In this document: in pieces, positions 1 through 15,000 of the stretch
Position numbering within the stretch: the stretch's first letter is position 1
Layout of the letters: the number at the start of each line of letters is the position of its first letter
NCBI GenBank assembly: GCA_003342895.1
Contig: PTFA01000029.1
Location: 310,001 to 374,000 of the forward strand
Length of the DNA stretch: 64,000 bases
Source of the DNA: Casuarius casuarius
Taxonomy: Eukaryota; Chordata; Aves; Casuariiformes; Casuariidae
Direction: 5' to 3'
Notes under the pieces: generated by a model
Seen by the model: the letters and a program-made list of their open reading frames with translations, nothing else
What the model was told of the DNA's origin: nothing
Databases searched by the model: none
Made by a program: the position numbers and the translations under genes

Positions 1-3000
1 GAACTGGCTTGGTGAAAATTTCCACACTTCTTCTTTCAAAGAAAGCTACAATTTCCCTGCTGTCAATCAACAAAAAGCGTTCTAAGGTATTGTTCTTTTT
101 TCTTTTTATATTATTTTAGATTTAGCAAATTTAGTAGTATATATTTACTGATGATGCAGAATTTTATGTAGTTCTCTTTAGCACTTAGTTTTATCCGCTG
201 TATTTCTGAGATGTTCAGAAACTCCAGCTGATTTTCTTTCCAGTGCCAACAATATCAGACCTTCCATTTCTATAACCTGTTTCATATGAAAAAGTACTGA
301 ACACTTTAAAAACAGACTAATCTACTAAGGAAACACAGCTCTGTATAAAAGTTGAAAACATGTAACTGTACATAGAAATAGTCTGAAGTAGTTGATGACA
401 TGCTTTATTCTTCTGCATACCCCAATTTAAAAGCAAGCTCAATTCTACTGAAATCAATGGATTAAAATCAATTTTAATATTTGAGATGAAAGAAGTCAAA
501 TCTTCCAGGTAGATTTTGCTCAGTTAAAAGCAAATGCTTGACTTGTAAATTGACAGATACATGGGGTTAACAGTGAGGTCGTGGGGAGAGTGACACAAAA
601 TTTTTAAGGGTCACCAGTACGCAGACTCTCTGCCACCTGTGAGTCACCTGGTGTTGAGTACTGACAAAGCAGGGAATGAACCATTTACTTAGTAATCAGT
701 ATCAGTATCTTACGGCAGCTCCCTCTTCCTCAGAGCTCTTCCATTAAACACAATCCACCTGGCAATGCTTAACCTTTGCAATTTCACAGAAAAACTTTCA
801 AGGATCTGCCTTCTCAGATAAAAAAAAAATGCAGTGCTTTTTACTTTAGGGCAACTAATATGAGCTAAATACAGCCCATGGTTAAAACAATGCACTTCAG
901 ATTACATACAGGATAAATTAACCAAAACTGTACTGTCAGAACTATATTTTTACCAAAGATAAGTTTGTTCACAGCTTTGCTAAAATTGGTACAAAAGCGT
1001 GTGAAAAACTATACTCCGAGAGTAGTAATCAATGATTTATTTGGACAAGGTGCATGTGAAAAAAGCACAAAGTGGTTCAAAATTTCTTACGCATTTTCAA
1101 CACAAAAGACTTGAGGAGTGCAGCAGAGTGTACTTACTGTGTGCAGATGGCACACAAAGATGGCACAAAGCTGGCAGTGACAAGAAATGTGCTGGAATAG
1201 GAGTCAAAATGTTATATGGCTGCAAAAGAAGGCAAACATCCTGCCAAGATGGATAAACGACCCATAAAATACAGGACGGAGTCCTTTCACTCTCCTGAGC
1301 TCTGCTGAACCCCTAAGCTGGGTTACAGAGTCCAGATTTGGCGCTGCACCATGAGGAAAGTGAGATCCAATTGGAGAAAATCCAGATGAAAGCCAGAGTA
1401 CATGAACACAGATCTGGAAAACAGGCCCTGTGATGAGCAGTTGAAAGGGCTGGCGTTGTTTAGTCTAGAAAGAGCAGACCAAAAGTGACATGATAACAGC
1501 CGCCAATTATGTAAAAGGCTGCTGCAAATTAAAAAGGAATAACATATTTTCTCTAATTGTGGTGGACAGAATACAATAAAAAAGAAGTTGTATCTTTTGT
1601 TAGACTAACCAACTGATCTGATAGATGTGAACAAACTTTAAGGCATATAGCCGTTTATTCAGGCTAGAAACAGAAGCTGTGAATAAGACCAACTTTGCTA
1701 TAATGCTACCTCTAAGGATATTTACAGTTTAGCACAGAAGCAGTATGTCCAGGGGGCTGTGGAATCCCTCTCTGTGTCCCTGGGTGTTTTTAATAACAGA
1801 TTAGGCAAATATGATTCAACATTAACCACTCCGACCTAAAACAACTTTTATTAACTGTGTAAGTCCCAATGCTGTAGGTCTTTTCTAAAGACCTTTGCCC
1901 ACACACTCAAAAAATACATATCCACTTGCTTAGATGCCCAACTCTAATGCTTAGATAACATTTAAAAAGCTGGTCAGCTGCCACCTAATTCTGTAAGTTC
2001 TTACATTTCTGTGGATGGGCATGTGCAGTTTATCCCACAGTTCAACTACGCTTGGAGGCAGCTTGTTATGTCCAACTGTGAGGAGGATTCTCGCACCAGG
2101 TGTTGTGTTTCGCTAGCAGGTCTACCTCGCAAGTCGTGAGTGTGTAAACCCAAGGAATGGCCCCACAAAACTGTGCTTGGGTACCACCACTCAAGGGCTG
2201 AGAAGCTGAGGTTCTCAAATGTGATGTGACAGACACTTGTTCAAATCCATGTTTTTCTCCAGCTAGAAACATGAACAGGAACTAGCCCGAGCCCTCTAAT
2301 AACTGAATTATGTGGTGTCTTTCTCTACCCAACAAATAATGAAACAGATACTAAAATTTGAGGCTTCCTTGTATGATTTCAGCTGTTTGAGTAAGTAATA
2401 TGCACAAACATTAGATCTTATAATGACAGCTGAGAGATTTAAAAACATATTTAAACTGAATGAGCTCAATTTTAGTCACCTCTTCAGCTGATATAATCAG
2501 TTGAAGATTCTGCAGAAGGATGTATATTTTAAGAGTTTAAAGGAACATTGCAATAGAGTTATACTCCCTTTTATCTGTGCGAGCATGGCCTGAAGTCTGC
2601 CAGGTTCCTGCTGAAGAATGGTGGCAAACTCATTGAACTCAGCAGAGTGGAATTACATTCATTGCTTAAAAGTTTTATGCTGTCAGATGCAATTAAGAAG
2701 CTTTTTTTCATTTTTTTCATCATCTTCTTTAGAAGATTAAGAGCCAGATAGCCTGTCTTTGCAATTGCACGTGAAAGAAATGCTGCTAAAAATCAAGAAT
2801 GTGTTCAGAATCAGCACAGTAGAAGCAGTCACTTGGGATCTTATTTGTTAGAATGTGATTTAAAAACGCAACTAATAAGCCTCACAGATTCAGGCACATT
2901 TGTTTAGCTCTATTTACTACGATGAACAAATACAAAAACAAAATACATATTGGAGTATAAATACATGTTCCTATTGTAAACAGTACTTCATTAATAACAT

Positions 3001-5206
3001 TCAAGCTTCTATTTGAAATTTCATATAATACTAAGTAAATCCTACATTAAAAGTTGTACTTGTCTGTATTATACATTTTTTTAAACCATCGTTACATACT
3101 TTAAAAAAGCAAACCAAAGCCAAGCAATACAGCAGTAGCTCAGTAACCTTTTAGCGAAAGAACAATTGTTTCTTATTTCCCCATTGAACTAAGGAATTTT
3201 CTCCTTAACAGGCTGCTCTTGAAGACTTGAAACTTTCACTAGTGCAAGACCAATTTATGCTGATGACATTTCATCATGTATCAGTTTGTTACCTGCAGCC
3301 AGACAATTAAGTCCTGCGTAAGTATAGACAGAATTTTACCAAAGAAAAGCTCTTGTATTTGACCCTGAATAAGTTGACATAAGAAACTGGTCTGGGGATG
3401 TGCTTTAGCAGTTGGTTTATATATATAAAGATAGCAGTTATATTGTGGAACTCCTGTGCTGTTGGTCAAAATTTACTTGCTCTTCATCTTTTAATAGCAT
3501 TTCATTTTCTGCTACAGTTACAGTATTTGCACCAGATGGATAAATTCTCACCAGATATTTAACATAACCTTCTGTGCACATTTTCACATTTTTTTCTTAT
3601 GAGTTTTTGTTTTATTGCTCACTCTGGTCATTGGCTACATGTCCAAATTTGCACTAGAATAAGATCTTTTTTTTTTCCACTTGGTTAAGAAAGCCAAATA
3701 CTTTATCATGTCCTGAAATATCATATAGGATAGGTCTTTGCAGTCAATAAAATTCTCTTCAAAAATTTATATGCCCTGTAATAGAAACTGATGCAACAGA
3801 CGCTGAAGAAAATAAAGCAAGATAGTTGTTTAATCCATTACAAAGCATGAGAAAAATCTTCATGTAAACATACATGTAACCATTTATGTTCAAAGGAGTT
3901 CAGGAATAGCTAGATATCTGAGCCCCTGTAATCAACAAGAGCCTGGCACCAAACTTTCTTTTTGGAAATCCTGCCTTGATTTAAACTTCATTCACAGGAA
4001 AGCTGTTTTTAATATGTGCAGTCAAGTAGTATATCGATCTGTCCTCTTAATCTGGACATTTAAGTTTTGGTGACAGTTTCGGACCATGCCTGGTTCTTAG
4101 CAGTTTTCAGTAGCTGCAAGCTTTTCCTTGTAAACAGTTAATAATGATGTGTATTTCTGCTTTCACATCTTCTTTTCGCTAGGGACAGTGAGATCATTGC
4201 CTGTACTAAGAGACTTTGCTGCTGTGTGCTATCTGTGGCATATCTGTCAACTGCAGAGAAATGATCCTCAGGCAACTGGAAAAAACAGACATTGACACTA
4301 AGAGAGCATGTGACTGGAGTTAAGGTCAGAGATTCAAAGACTGTAGGATTAGGGCCTTAAAGATTTATGCACAAGATTACCTCTGTGCACTATATATTAC
4401 TGACTTGAAGGGAGATACCTAAAAAGTTCAACACGTATGTAATTCTTTGTGGAACAAGGCTATGATAATCCTGTAAGCACATGCTAATAGGGTTCCACCA
4501 AATTTACTCTTTTCCTTACCTCCTTCAGGAAATAAATAGGAAGCTACTTAATTTGCTAAATATATGATCCCCCCAAAATATCTCTGGTTTATACATAGAC
4601 TGAAAATGTTAAAAATGATGAGTTCCAACCTCGTGCTAGGTCAGACCTGATTTCCTCTATAGCTTATGTCACCATATCCTGATGCAGATAAAAACAGATA
4701 GATTAAATGCCTGATTTTCACGTCACTGGTGCAATAATTAGGCACAGTTTCTAAAATAAGTATTGCAAAATAAACCCAAGTCTAAATTCTCTCTGTCATG
4801 TTTAAGTTTATATTCTAAGAATTAAGTCCACTTCCTCAGAAAACAGAAAAAAATACTATAGTCTCTTCTAAACTGGGTGTTGAAAATACAGGTTATTATA
4901 GTCTGATGCTTTCTTTTTACAAGGTTGAGACACCTTTAATCCTTATATCTGCTGAATGTTGCTTTATAATTTTATTTTACCATACACTAAGTTACTTGTC
5001 TGTATTTACAACAAAAAGGTTTATTGTTTTAATTTTCAGCTCTACATTAAGAATGTTATAATTGCAAAATAGGTAAAACATTCACAGTACAGGTTGTTCA
5101 GCAGTATTGAAAACTTTGTTTTGGTCAGTTTTCAATATATTTATATATATTTAAAAACACACTTCTAAAGACCAGTAACTGTGAAACAGAGGCTAAAAGA
5201 AGACCA
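1..5206. other. non-coding flank downstream of the INF2-like gene
   Basis: AT-rich DNA with only short chance open frames. I looked on the minus strand for a DAD/WH2-like exon ([16 protein letters not shown]) and a CAAX exon matching INF2 exons 19 and 21 and saw none. No RNA gene or intact mobile element is recognisable. Confidence 0.6.
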
Positions 5207-5212
5207 TTTATT
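5207..5212 (-). terminator. candidate polyadenylation signal of the INF2-like gene
   Basis: AATAAA on the minus strand about 760 nt after the in-frame TAA at 5968. It is consistent with a terminal exon ending here; AT-rich DNA makes chance matches common. Confidence 0.3.
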
Positions 5213-5967
5213 TAGACAACAGTGACAATGAGAAACAAGCACAAGCCTTCTAAGGGGTGAGCAACCAATGCAATATTTGCATGAACTCCACTCACACATA
5301 ATGCCTTTCCAGCAGTTGTTCTCTGAAGGATCAAGAATCATAACTAAATGTTATCGACACAAATCTTCATGAAAAGCAAGTGTCAGGTATTTGCCAAAGT
5401 GGAACTCTAAAATGTACGCACGCAAATGTTAACACCAGAAGTGCTTCACACCCAGCGAGGCCCCGCATGGTAAAAGCTTTTATGTCAGTCTGCCATTCTT
5501 CAGCAAAGCGCAGACTCTCAGTTAAGCACACACAAAACTGCTTTAAGGAATCAGAACTCTAATCAGAGAAGAGCAAAAAATTGTGGTAACAGTAACACGT
5601 GACTCAACTTGCCTCCCACCGTGCCACAAGGCAGCTTAAAGTTCAGAAGCGTGGAACCTTTCTACGTCCCTAGAAGCCTGCAAACAACTACTAAGAGCAA
5701 TACCAGGGTATCATCCACCTCTAAGCAAAATGCTAGTAACTTGCTCTTTGGAAATGATATTTTTTCTAACATCTCTATCATGATCTCTTCTGAACATTCA
5801 CATGAACTTGAAAATTGATGACCTACTATCCTATCTTACAATATTTTTCACTGTCTGCTTGACAGCTACGCCAACCATTGCTAAATCACTCTCATTGTCT
5901 TACATCATCCATAGCTAAACAGATAAATTCCTCCTGATTAGCAAAAGACAGGTTAATAAATCCAGGA

Positions 5968-6090
5968 TTAGTTTTTGTTAGATGTACTGATATTTCCATA
6001 CTCTCCCTTTAGTCTCTTTGCTTCTTCACCTTTAAGTTGTTTCTTCCTTTTCTCAGACTTTGCAGCTTGCTCTTTTCTTTCTTGATTTTC
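5968..6090 (-). CDS. INF2-like exon A12: basic helix and probable C-terminus
   Basis: Encodes [20 protein letters not shown] and [14 protein letters not shown]. The INF2 exon 18 equivalent ends at 5988 (103 nt), where a weak donor (A|gtacat) sits; reading on adds STSNKN and TAA at 5970-5968. Because no DAD exon is seen downstream, I take this as the likely terminal exon, but splicing at 5988 to an exon I did not recognise or outside the window remains possible. The gap to A11 (4.2 kb) is the largest intron of this gene. Confidence 0.8.
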   Translation of the reverse strand, partial: ENQERKEQAAKSEKRKKQLKGEEAKRLKGEYGNISTSNKN

Positions 6091-9000
6091 CTGCATTCAG
6101 ACAGAATGACAAATGGAAAGTTAAATAAAAACTGTTACTGGAGAAAAAGCTGGTTAAGGCACTCTCAATTTGCAATGAGTAACTATTCTAAATGTGTCTT
6201 ATACACCCTTGCAATGACATTTTTCAGTTGCAGGGGTTAGAGGGCAAAAGCCAATACAGAGCTTCCTCATCAATGCCTTTGGCCTTCTCCATGTGATGAT
6301 GTTACCAGCAAATTAGTTCATTAGCTTTACCTGTAAGGATTCAACTATGAACTGAAATGCATTCTTAATTAATCCCTGTGACCACAAAACACAGCATTAG
6401 TTCAACTTAATTAGCATTCTAGATATTTATTCCATAGCAACTTTGATTTTATATGACTTGTATTCAGGGATTTCTACCAGAAACTTCAGGAATTCATCAC
6501 TGTGTTGAACAACAATCCACAATTCCTATTCAGGCACCCATTAAATCTGCCAGCTGTATTTCTGCGCTGGTGTTCAGCAGCAGAGTCCAAGCTGCGTGTC
6601 TGTTGGTGCCAATCATACAGCTATCAGGATGGCATAAGTCCTGTTGGGACTTATGCAGTCAGATAGGACTCCAGTTTCATTAGACCTGCTGATACTGGGA
6701 TGCTGTGATTAATGGAGGAAGAGAAAGAAATTGAATGATTACTCTCAGTGAAAGAAGACCTGTACTCAACAGAGGAGTATTTCTGGATTTAGACAAGTAG
6801 CGCAGTTGTATGAAGGGGTAATTCTGAATGACTAGGCTAACAGTAGCAGAACATCAAGTTGATTTTCTTAAAAGCTTATGCAATCCTTATATCAGAGCTG
6901 CAATCGTCCACAGAACATTGCCATCACCACCTGGAAGTCCACCTGCTTTTGACTGCAACCGGTCAGCCACTGAACTGTGGGTTGTAGAAAAATCAGTTAT
7001 TGGGCCTCTTGCCATAGAGTTCTGTGATGTTGTGAGGAGGGTGCTGCTGTGTCATATAAAATTTAATAATATCCAGGAGGATGTTGATGATTTGGAAAAG
7101 AGAGGTTTCTTCATGAGACATGTCTGGTCTCCTTTGCAGATTTTAGCAGCAGCAAAGTACTAATAGATTTGGTTGATTGCCATGGATCATCTTCCACTGT
7201 TTCCATGAGATGGGCTGATGAAGTCCCAGGAAACATGCATGAATTTCTTAGAACTTTTACAGAATGCAAAAGCCTAGGATCTTTTGGTCCTCAGAAAGAC
7301 TTCAGGACAAATAAAGCAAACTTGTGAACATAGAGTTAGTCTCTCAGAATTATAGGAGTATTATGAGCTTCAGGTTGTGGGACTTCACTGGACACCTGGA
7401 GAAGGAGAGAAAAGTGGTGCATTATCCCTGCCAAAGAAAGAAAAGAATTCATCTGCCCTGAACAAAGAGTGCTTCTGAAAGGACGAGATACAGGTGGTGA
7501 AGTCTTATGAAGAGGCTAAAAGCTTTTAATCGTTGTATGCCTCCTATGTGCTTGCCTGATAAATTCCTGCTGTGTTTTAGCACAATATCTTTGAGATATT
7601 ATGGATGTTGAGAGACTTTCAAAACTGCAGGTCCTGGGAGAACGTCTCTATGTTACATTGCCCAAGAAATAAAGGAGATGAATTCAGGGATACATTGTTC
7701 TGCTACTTGAGCAGAACACACTGTAATGAAAACAAACCAAAACTCAGTAGGAGTAAATCTATGGACTGAGCAAGCTTAAATTGAATTGTTCAGAGAGAGA
7801 GAGAGAGAGAGAGAGAAAATAGTAGTTAGTGATTTGACATAAGCACTATGCTATCAGAGTTTCTTCAACACAAGAAAGCCCACTAAGGCAGAGTGGTAGC
7901 AAGGCAGGGGAATGAATGTCCACAATCCCTTCTCCATCTCTAGGGTTACTAAAGGTAGCTGTAAGAATTAGACTAAATGAAATAAGGGTGTCACTTTGGA
8001 GTTGCACTTTCCATTCTGTGGGACACTAGATACTTGCTTGGTGTTTGAATTAAAAGATGCTCTGTGACAACCTTTTACCCCCACACTGTCTAAAGAATGC
8101 CCCATTCCTACTGAGGAGCTGGTGCTCCAGCTCAGTTATCCAAGGGAGCGCACCAAGCAACTACCCCTTCACGGAGCTGGCTCTATGACTTTTGTGAAGA
8201 ACTGAGTACTTCCTAGAGCAGATTTTGTTTAGCAATTTTTTCTCCTTCTTCTGAGATCAGACTGCCTCTTTGTAGGGAGCTCCCCTCTTTGAATCGCTGC
8301 AACTGCTAAGGGAAAATTGAATGTTCCCCCCATGCTCTATAATTACACAGTGTTTCTTTTCCATACAGTTTTAGAACTCAGTGCATCTCCTGTACTGTAT
8401 CTTTGAGCTGGGAAGCTATTTTCTCCCCACCTCCTTCCTCCTGCCATCTGCTCCTTCAATTCTTTTGAAAAGTGGAAAAACATATAGCCCTGGGTAAAGA
8501 CCAGCTCCTTTTCACTGTGTCAGTTGTGGGGGTCACTTGGGTGTTTGAAGGACATTTTTCCTCAAGGTGCACATAAGCAGTTTCGTTTGTGTAAGTCAGT
8601 CTTCGTTACCTGAAGGATAAGAAACCAGAAAGGATCCTCAGGGAATGGAGTTAAAAAAAGGAAATCAAAATTTTTTTGGATAAACCTGGAAACATGAAGC
8701 ACCACAATTTATCAAAATAATTTCCTTGCTTACTTGATGTGAGAGTGGAAAGCCAACAGTAACTATTTTGGTAGTGCCAACAGACCTGCTTCACACAGAA
8801 CACTCATCTTAAAATAAAAGCAGCATCTTAGCCAAATGACATAGCCTCAAAAGCCAAATGACACTAGGAAGAGATGATGCGTATGTCTGATTCTAGCATA
8901 AAATCTAAACAACAGAGTAATAAAAATGTTTTAGAAATGGAAACCTTAAAGTTTTTGGCATGTTGCTGTTTTGAGCGCATACAATATCTTTACTACAGTG

Positions 9001-12000
9001 AGAGAGAGAAAGTAGAGAAAGATGGGAAAGGAATATAAAGGCCTGTAATGGAGTTAACAGATATGCAGACAAAGTGGTTAACAGCTGTGGTATTTTTGAA
9101 GTGAGGTACTGATGAGAAATTGAACCAAAAATAGGATGAAAAGGAGTTTACGTATTGGGTAGAGGAAAAGCAGCTTCTTTCTGGTTCCTCCAACTTTGCT
9201 GTGAACAAGCAGCATCTGAAAAAGTAGTTCAGATCTCCTTCTGCAGCTGTATTGGGACACACTACGTAACCTTTATTGGGACTTCTTCTTTCAAAGAACT
9301 TTGGTTGCTAGAGTTACTCTTCAAATCAATTGTCTAGTATGGCTCTGCACAGATGTTGGGCCATGATATTCCTGACCCTCTCAATCCTTCACTTCCTGCC
9401 TGGGTTTTGAGGAACTTTAAGGTTTAAGTGTATTGCCAAAGGTTCTGTGGTTTGTCAGATTTTTTTTTTTTCTTGACTGGGGCACTATCCCATCATTCCT
9501 GTGCTTGGGTATCCATATTGCTTGCAAAATTGTAACTCACATATCTCATAGGAGGACCAGGTAGTGGGAATATTACAGGATATCTTATTCATCTTTTGTC
9601 TCTCTAGCTTCTGTGGAAGCATCTGAAAAGTACATTACTTCAGGCATGAAGTATGCAGTAGGGGATATTAACTGGAGGATTACTGGAGGTTTAGTAATTA
9701 GGAGGAGCTAGTCTACACAACCTATATGAGTAAGTTGCTCTTTTCTTGATCCTAATTGAAAGGAGTGTTACCTCATAAGACCTTAAAGGGACAAATATCA
9801 TCTCTTGGGAAGCAGTTTTGTGGGGGACACAAAACATGCTGATTTGAACTAGCTAGTGCAACGAAATACCCACATGTAAACATATCTCCAGATCGGGCTT
9901 TGCCTATTGCAAGACCTTCACTCCTTCTGTAAAGCCTGTTAGGTTGCTCATTCTTTCACACACCACTAGCTTCTATTCTATTGAGGCTTGATTAGTAATT
10001 TTACAGTGGGACCAACATTTTGGAAAATTCTTAATTCTCTGTAGCAAAAAAAAAAAAAAAAAAAAGTACATTTTGAATTTGCCCACATGCTCATGCTCAT
10101 TTCTTGCTGTTGACTGCAAGCAAATAAGCAACTACTTCCATATACTCTTGGAACCAGGTTTTAGGTAGCCCAGCTTGAAATGAAAGAAAAAAAAGACATT
10201 CTTGCTTGTTTAGAAAAAGGCAATATCATTGTCTTTCTAAAAAGTCACAAATGCAAACCACCTGTAAGGCCTTGAGGAAGAGCTCCCTGAAGGTTTTCAT
10301 TGTGGTAAATAGATCTTCCAAGGACAGTTTTTTTCGGTCTTCACACAGATAATCAGCAAGTTCTTCTTTCTTCTTTTCGATGTTGGCAAACTCCTTCTGC
10401 AGGTCCTTTGAAGCGCTAATACTGCCCTGAGACACAGTTTACAACACAATTTATGCACATTTAGTAGTAACATATTCTGAGCTGCCCAGAAGACTCAAGC
10501 TAGTTAATGCAGAGCAATCCTTTTTTAAAAAAATGACAGTTAAAATTGGTTCAAGATGTGCAATACTTTCTTCCTAACTGAACTGTTTGCATTTCCCACC
10601 CCTTTCGTTTGGCCCCAAAGCAACACATTTTATGTTGCCACTTTCACCATACATCCACGTGAAAATTTTGCTCAGCCTGGGATGACTGATCAAGAGATTC
10701 ATGGCACCAGGATTAGCTCTGTTTATCTTTAGTTATATGACCCTGTTTTGAGAACACGAAAAGCTAGACTTCAAAGGGTATTTGGAAATACATGCAGAAA
10801 AATCAGACTGTAAATCTGTTCCCTTTTTTTTTTTTCTCTCCAAAGAGCAGCTAGTCAAAACATGTTACTGTACTGCACTATACCCATTTATAGTTGCATC
10901 CTACATTTCCTTTTTAAGGTCTTCCTTTCTTTTGCCCACACAGAGAGCTGACTGATTCTCATCGGTTTCCTTTTCACAATACCACATTACAGGCGTGGAA
11001 AAAAAACTGGGACACTTCTTCCGCAGAGGTGCGGAGGGAGCGTGGTTACGACCCGCTTCCTCCAGAGCTCTGTTTTCATTTGCAACCTGCAATCTCAGAG
11101 CCTTTGAGGAGAAGAGATTTAAAGCGGCTGGGAAAAAGAATGGGAATTGTGTTACACCCACTTTACCTACTTGAACAGATTTTCCATACTGCATTTTTAA
11201 ATCATCTGTTGACAAGAGTAAACGCTTCTCTATTTCCAACAGTTTCTTCACATTGGCACCTGCTTCAGCCTGCATAACTTCAAAGTGGATTCTGAAAGGT
11301 CCACAAAAGGGAAAGTAAATTAAAGCAGCAAGTCTTTTGTTTAAGTTAAATGATTATAAACAATATTATCTCTGCAAATGAATATAGGACTAGTTGTCCA
11401 ATTCAGACATTGCCTTTGCAAGTAATTCTCCTCCACATTAACCCTTTTTTAAGCTGCTCAAACTCCTTCTGAGGAGGATACCCCCATTGCTTTGCTTTTT
11501 TTTTTTTGCGCACCAAGCCCCCACTACCTCCATGGGTAGACTGTGAAAGAATCTCACTTTTTTAGTTTTTATAAACCTTCTCCAAGATTTCCAGTATATT
11601 GTTATTCATAGGCAATTAACATTCATCTCTCTTGTGCCAATACTGTGTTTACTTAAATAGTTCTTTTCCTTCCTTGCTGCTTTTCTCCCCGATCTATTTA
11701 TAGTCAGAAATTGTATCTCTTCTCGGACTTCATTTAGTCCGAGATGGACATGGAGGCCCAAACATGTATGCTGCATAACCAACACATTTTACTGTTCTGA
11801 CAACCTCTTTGCAGAGACACAAATCCAGACAAAAAGCACTGGATCAGCAATACATGACTTGGTGTTTTATGGTGCATCCAGATGTGAGCAGCATTAAAAG
11901 GGTCCCTTGCAGGCTTTGCATTGTAAACAGCTCTCCCAAGGCTGATTAGCAAAACAATTTTGTAAGTTTGATGGTTTGACTAAACTAGAGGGCAATTACT

Positions 12001-15000
12001 TTATAAAAAAGAGCACATTTGTATTAACAACCAGGAAGATTTAGATTCAGACAAAAGTATTTCTATTATTACACAAACCCAGAGAGAAATACAGATTTCA
12101 ACACACCATCGATCTTAAATTCTGTACAGATAACTCGTGAAAGCCGTAATGCTTTCTGTTCTGTTACTGAATCAGCATACTTTTTGCATTTAATTAATTT
12201 TAAGCAGCTGTTTAAAAATATCAGTACATCTCCAGATTTGCAGTTTACCCAGCTTCTATTTACAAGGAAAATTAAAACATTGTGAGGTTCCAAAGAATTC
12301 ATAAAAGATGAAAAAATGCTAATCCTGAGCTGTAAGTTTGGGTTCCTGATTAGTGTAATTTAGCATATCCTCATGTAATTTTTCTGAGCTAACTAGGATG
12401 AGTTGGTGTTAAATTCATGAGGCTTTCAGGCACATGGAAGGAAGTCTGCAGGAACAGCCTTTTTCTTTCCGCCCACATATATACTGTACTGATACTTGAC
12501 TCAGGGCCTCGTGAGGTCCCTTGATTGCTAGTAAACTGTCCCAGTTGTTCCCTCCTCAAACAGCTCTGCACATGGACCTCCTGATGAGCTTGCTCCCAGA
12601 TATGACTGAGAAATTTAAGGGAAGATACTGTTTCTATTGCAACCTGTGGGAGAAGAATCTGGTCTTTGAAAATGAAGGAGTTAACTCCTTGTAAAGAGGA
12701 GAAAATCCCACTGAGCTACATATGAGAGGCTTTAACCAAACTGCTTTGTAAATCTCAGAACCATGTGGGAGGGGAACCTCTCCCACACAGCAGAGAAGTC
12801 CTGTGACCTTATTATGCCACCATAAAATGACTCAGCTCCTGCTTGGTTCTAAGGAGATTGGCAATTGATACATGACAAAAACAAACAATAATGTCCTACC
12901 CTGCTGCCTTGGAAACAAAGTCAAGATCACTGGGAAGCTGCAGCAAATCTGTGTGGTTTCTTTCAATCTCCTAAAATTGAAGTGAAAAAGCAGTTACTTT
13001 GTGCAATCAGTGAAAAAGTATGGAAGTTTCTCAGAACAGTATCAGGACGGACATATTAACACTTCAGTTTTGCTTCTTATAAACACTGGGGTAAGTTTAG
13101 CCTTTAGCAGGGAGCAAACATGTTAAGCAAACCTGAGAAAGGAAACCTAGTATTAACTATTTAAACATTTTACTTCATATGCGTTTGATCCTTTCTGCCC
13201 AGGAAACAGTGGCAAAGTTCTTACTGTATTTGTAGGCATGGAGGCTCGCTCTTCAGATATCTATGGTGGCATGCTACTGGAGTTAAAGGACCTTCGTTTC
13301 AGGTGAACGTATGTATGAGACCAATGCACACAAGACTAACTTAACAGCTGTGCTATACCTCCAAAATATGGTGAAGCAGAGTAACATGGCTTTGGTTTGC
13401 CTTTGTCTCTGTTAGTCTGAGCAAGGCACTAATTTTAAAACCGCCAGCATCTCCAGTGTGATGCCCCTGGAAGATACAGAAAAAAAGTTCTTTGCTTCAG
13501 GTTCCAAGTCCTGCATTTGTATTTTCTGCTATCTTCAGAAATATACCAATTAAAAACTTACTTACATAGTTCAGAAAGTTTCCAACTTTAAGAATCAACT
13601 GACAGAAAATTGGCAGCCGGTGACTAGTAAGAAGGGCTGAAGAATAAAAAGGGACATTTTCAATAAATTAAATTAAGGGTTCTGAAATAGGATGTTCCCT
13701 GGGTCTGACAGCAGTGTTAAAACAATTCTCATCCAAGATTATGTAAAGCCAGTATTACTATGAACTTGGAAATATACCAGCACAAAAATGGTTCATGCAG
13801 AGCATGAACAGAAATAAGTCAGATGAATGAAAGTGCAATGAATAAGTTTCTGTTGGGGTCTCTTCCGTAAGCTATACAGAAGACTAGTTTTCCCATGAAG
13901 TTTAGAGTATACACGTCATCACTGCAACCACTTGTGAGGGAGAACTGCACATGAGAAAGTATTTAAACTTGAGAAGGTCTTGAGAAGGCTTTTGCAGAGC
14001 TAGAAGAGAATTCGCACCGACATGCTGGCCCACGCTGCTGAGGGCTGAATGAGGCTGCAGAAAGCTGTTGGTTGGGACACAGAGCCAAGAGTAACTATAG
14101 CATTGACATCAAATAACCAGGTATAGCCAGATTTTATATACAAACATACACAAAAGTGTTGCAGTTGAACTGATCAATAGGAGGTCAATGACTGCTTAAA
14201 ATTATTGATCTGAAGCTATAACTCAAGAGCTAGTTTACGAAGGAATTGAGTTAAAACTAAAACTGTAGCTAATTTTGTGTGGATGGAGTTTATGAAACTC
14301 TGATGCATGTTATCAGGGATTGTCTGTTTTGTAAGGCAAAACTGATTCTGTTATGTCACTCTGGCTGGCTCCATCACAGAGTTAGCCTGCGCTACAGCCA
14401 ACATGGACTGGAGGAAGAACTGGAACGGATTCATTGTTATGGACAAAAATGTCTGCTGGGCACAAGAATTCACCTTATATTCAAAGAAAATCTGTGACTA
14501 GCGTATAGAAGTTTTCCCTCTTCTGTATGGGGGACTGCTGGGAGGAGTGAGCCAACATGTCTGTTTTATTTAGCTTGATAAAAGCTCTACTTCAGAGCAG
14601 AATAGCACAAATTGCAACTCTGCAGAATGAACTCCAGAAACAGAATCTGTAGCCAGGATTTTGATGTTCACTATATTCAGCAAATAAAAGGTTAATTTTG
14701 ATTAGATTATAGAATATGATGTGATTGATTCTATTTAAATAGAAGTTTCCTGTGACTGAGCACTGGGCAGAGACACATCACTGATGTACTTACTTTCACA
14801 GGCTCTCCTGATTGCTTGTGCTTTTGGCCACAGACAATCCAGCAGAATTTTTGTTTCCTCACAAATCAACATACATTCAATCCGCAACTGGTAGCTAAAA
14901 GAAGTCAGTAAGAAAAAAGTAAACACAAGCCTGATTAATTGACTCATGTCTAACAAGAGAATTACCCATTTTAGGCAAAGAGCAGCACCACCATTGTTAT

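Noticed and set aside
5440..5510. Minus-strand reading ESLRFAEEWQTDIKAFTMR as a possible DAD/WH2 exon of the INF2-like gene (DIKAFTMR versus DIRKGFTLR)
   Set aside because: The similarity covers only eight residues, the conserved IDALLA part is missing, and no suitable acceptor in phase was evident.
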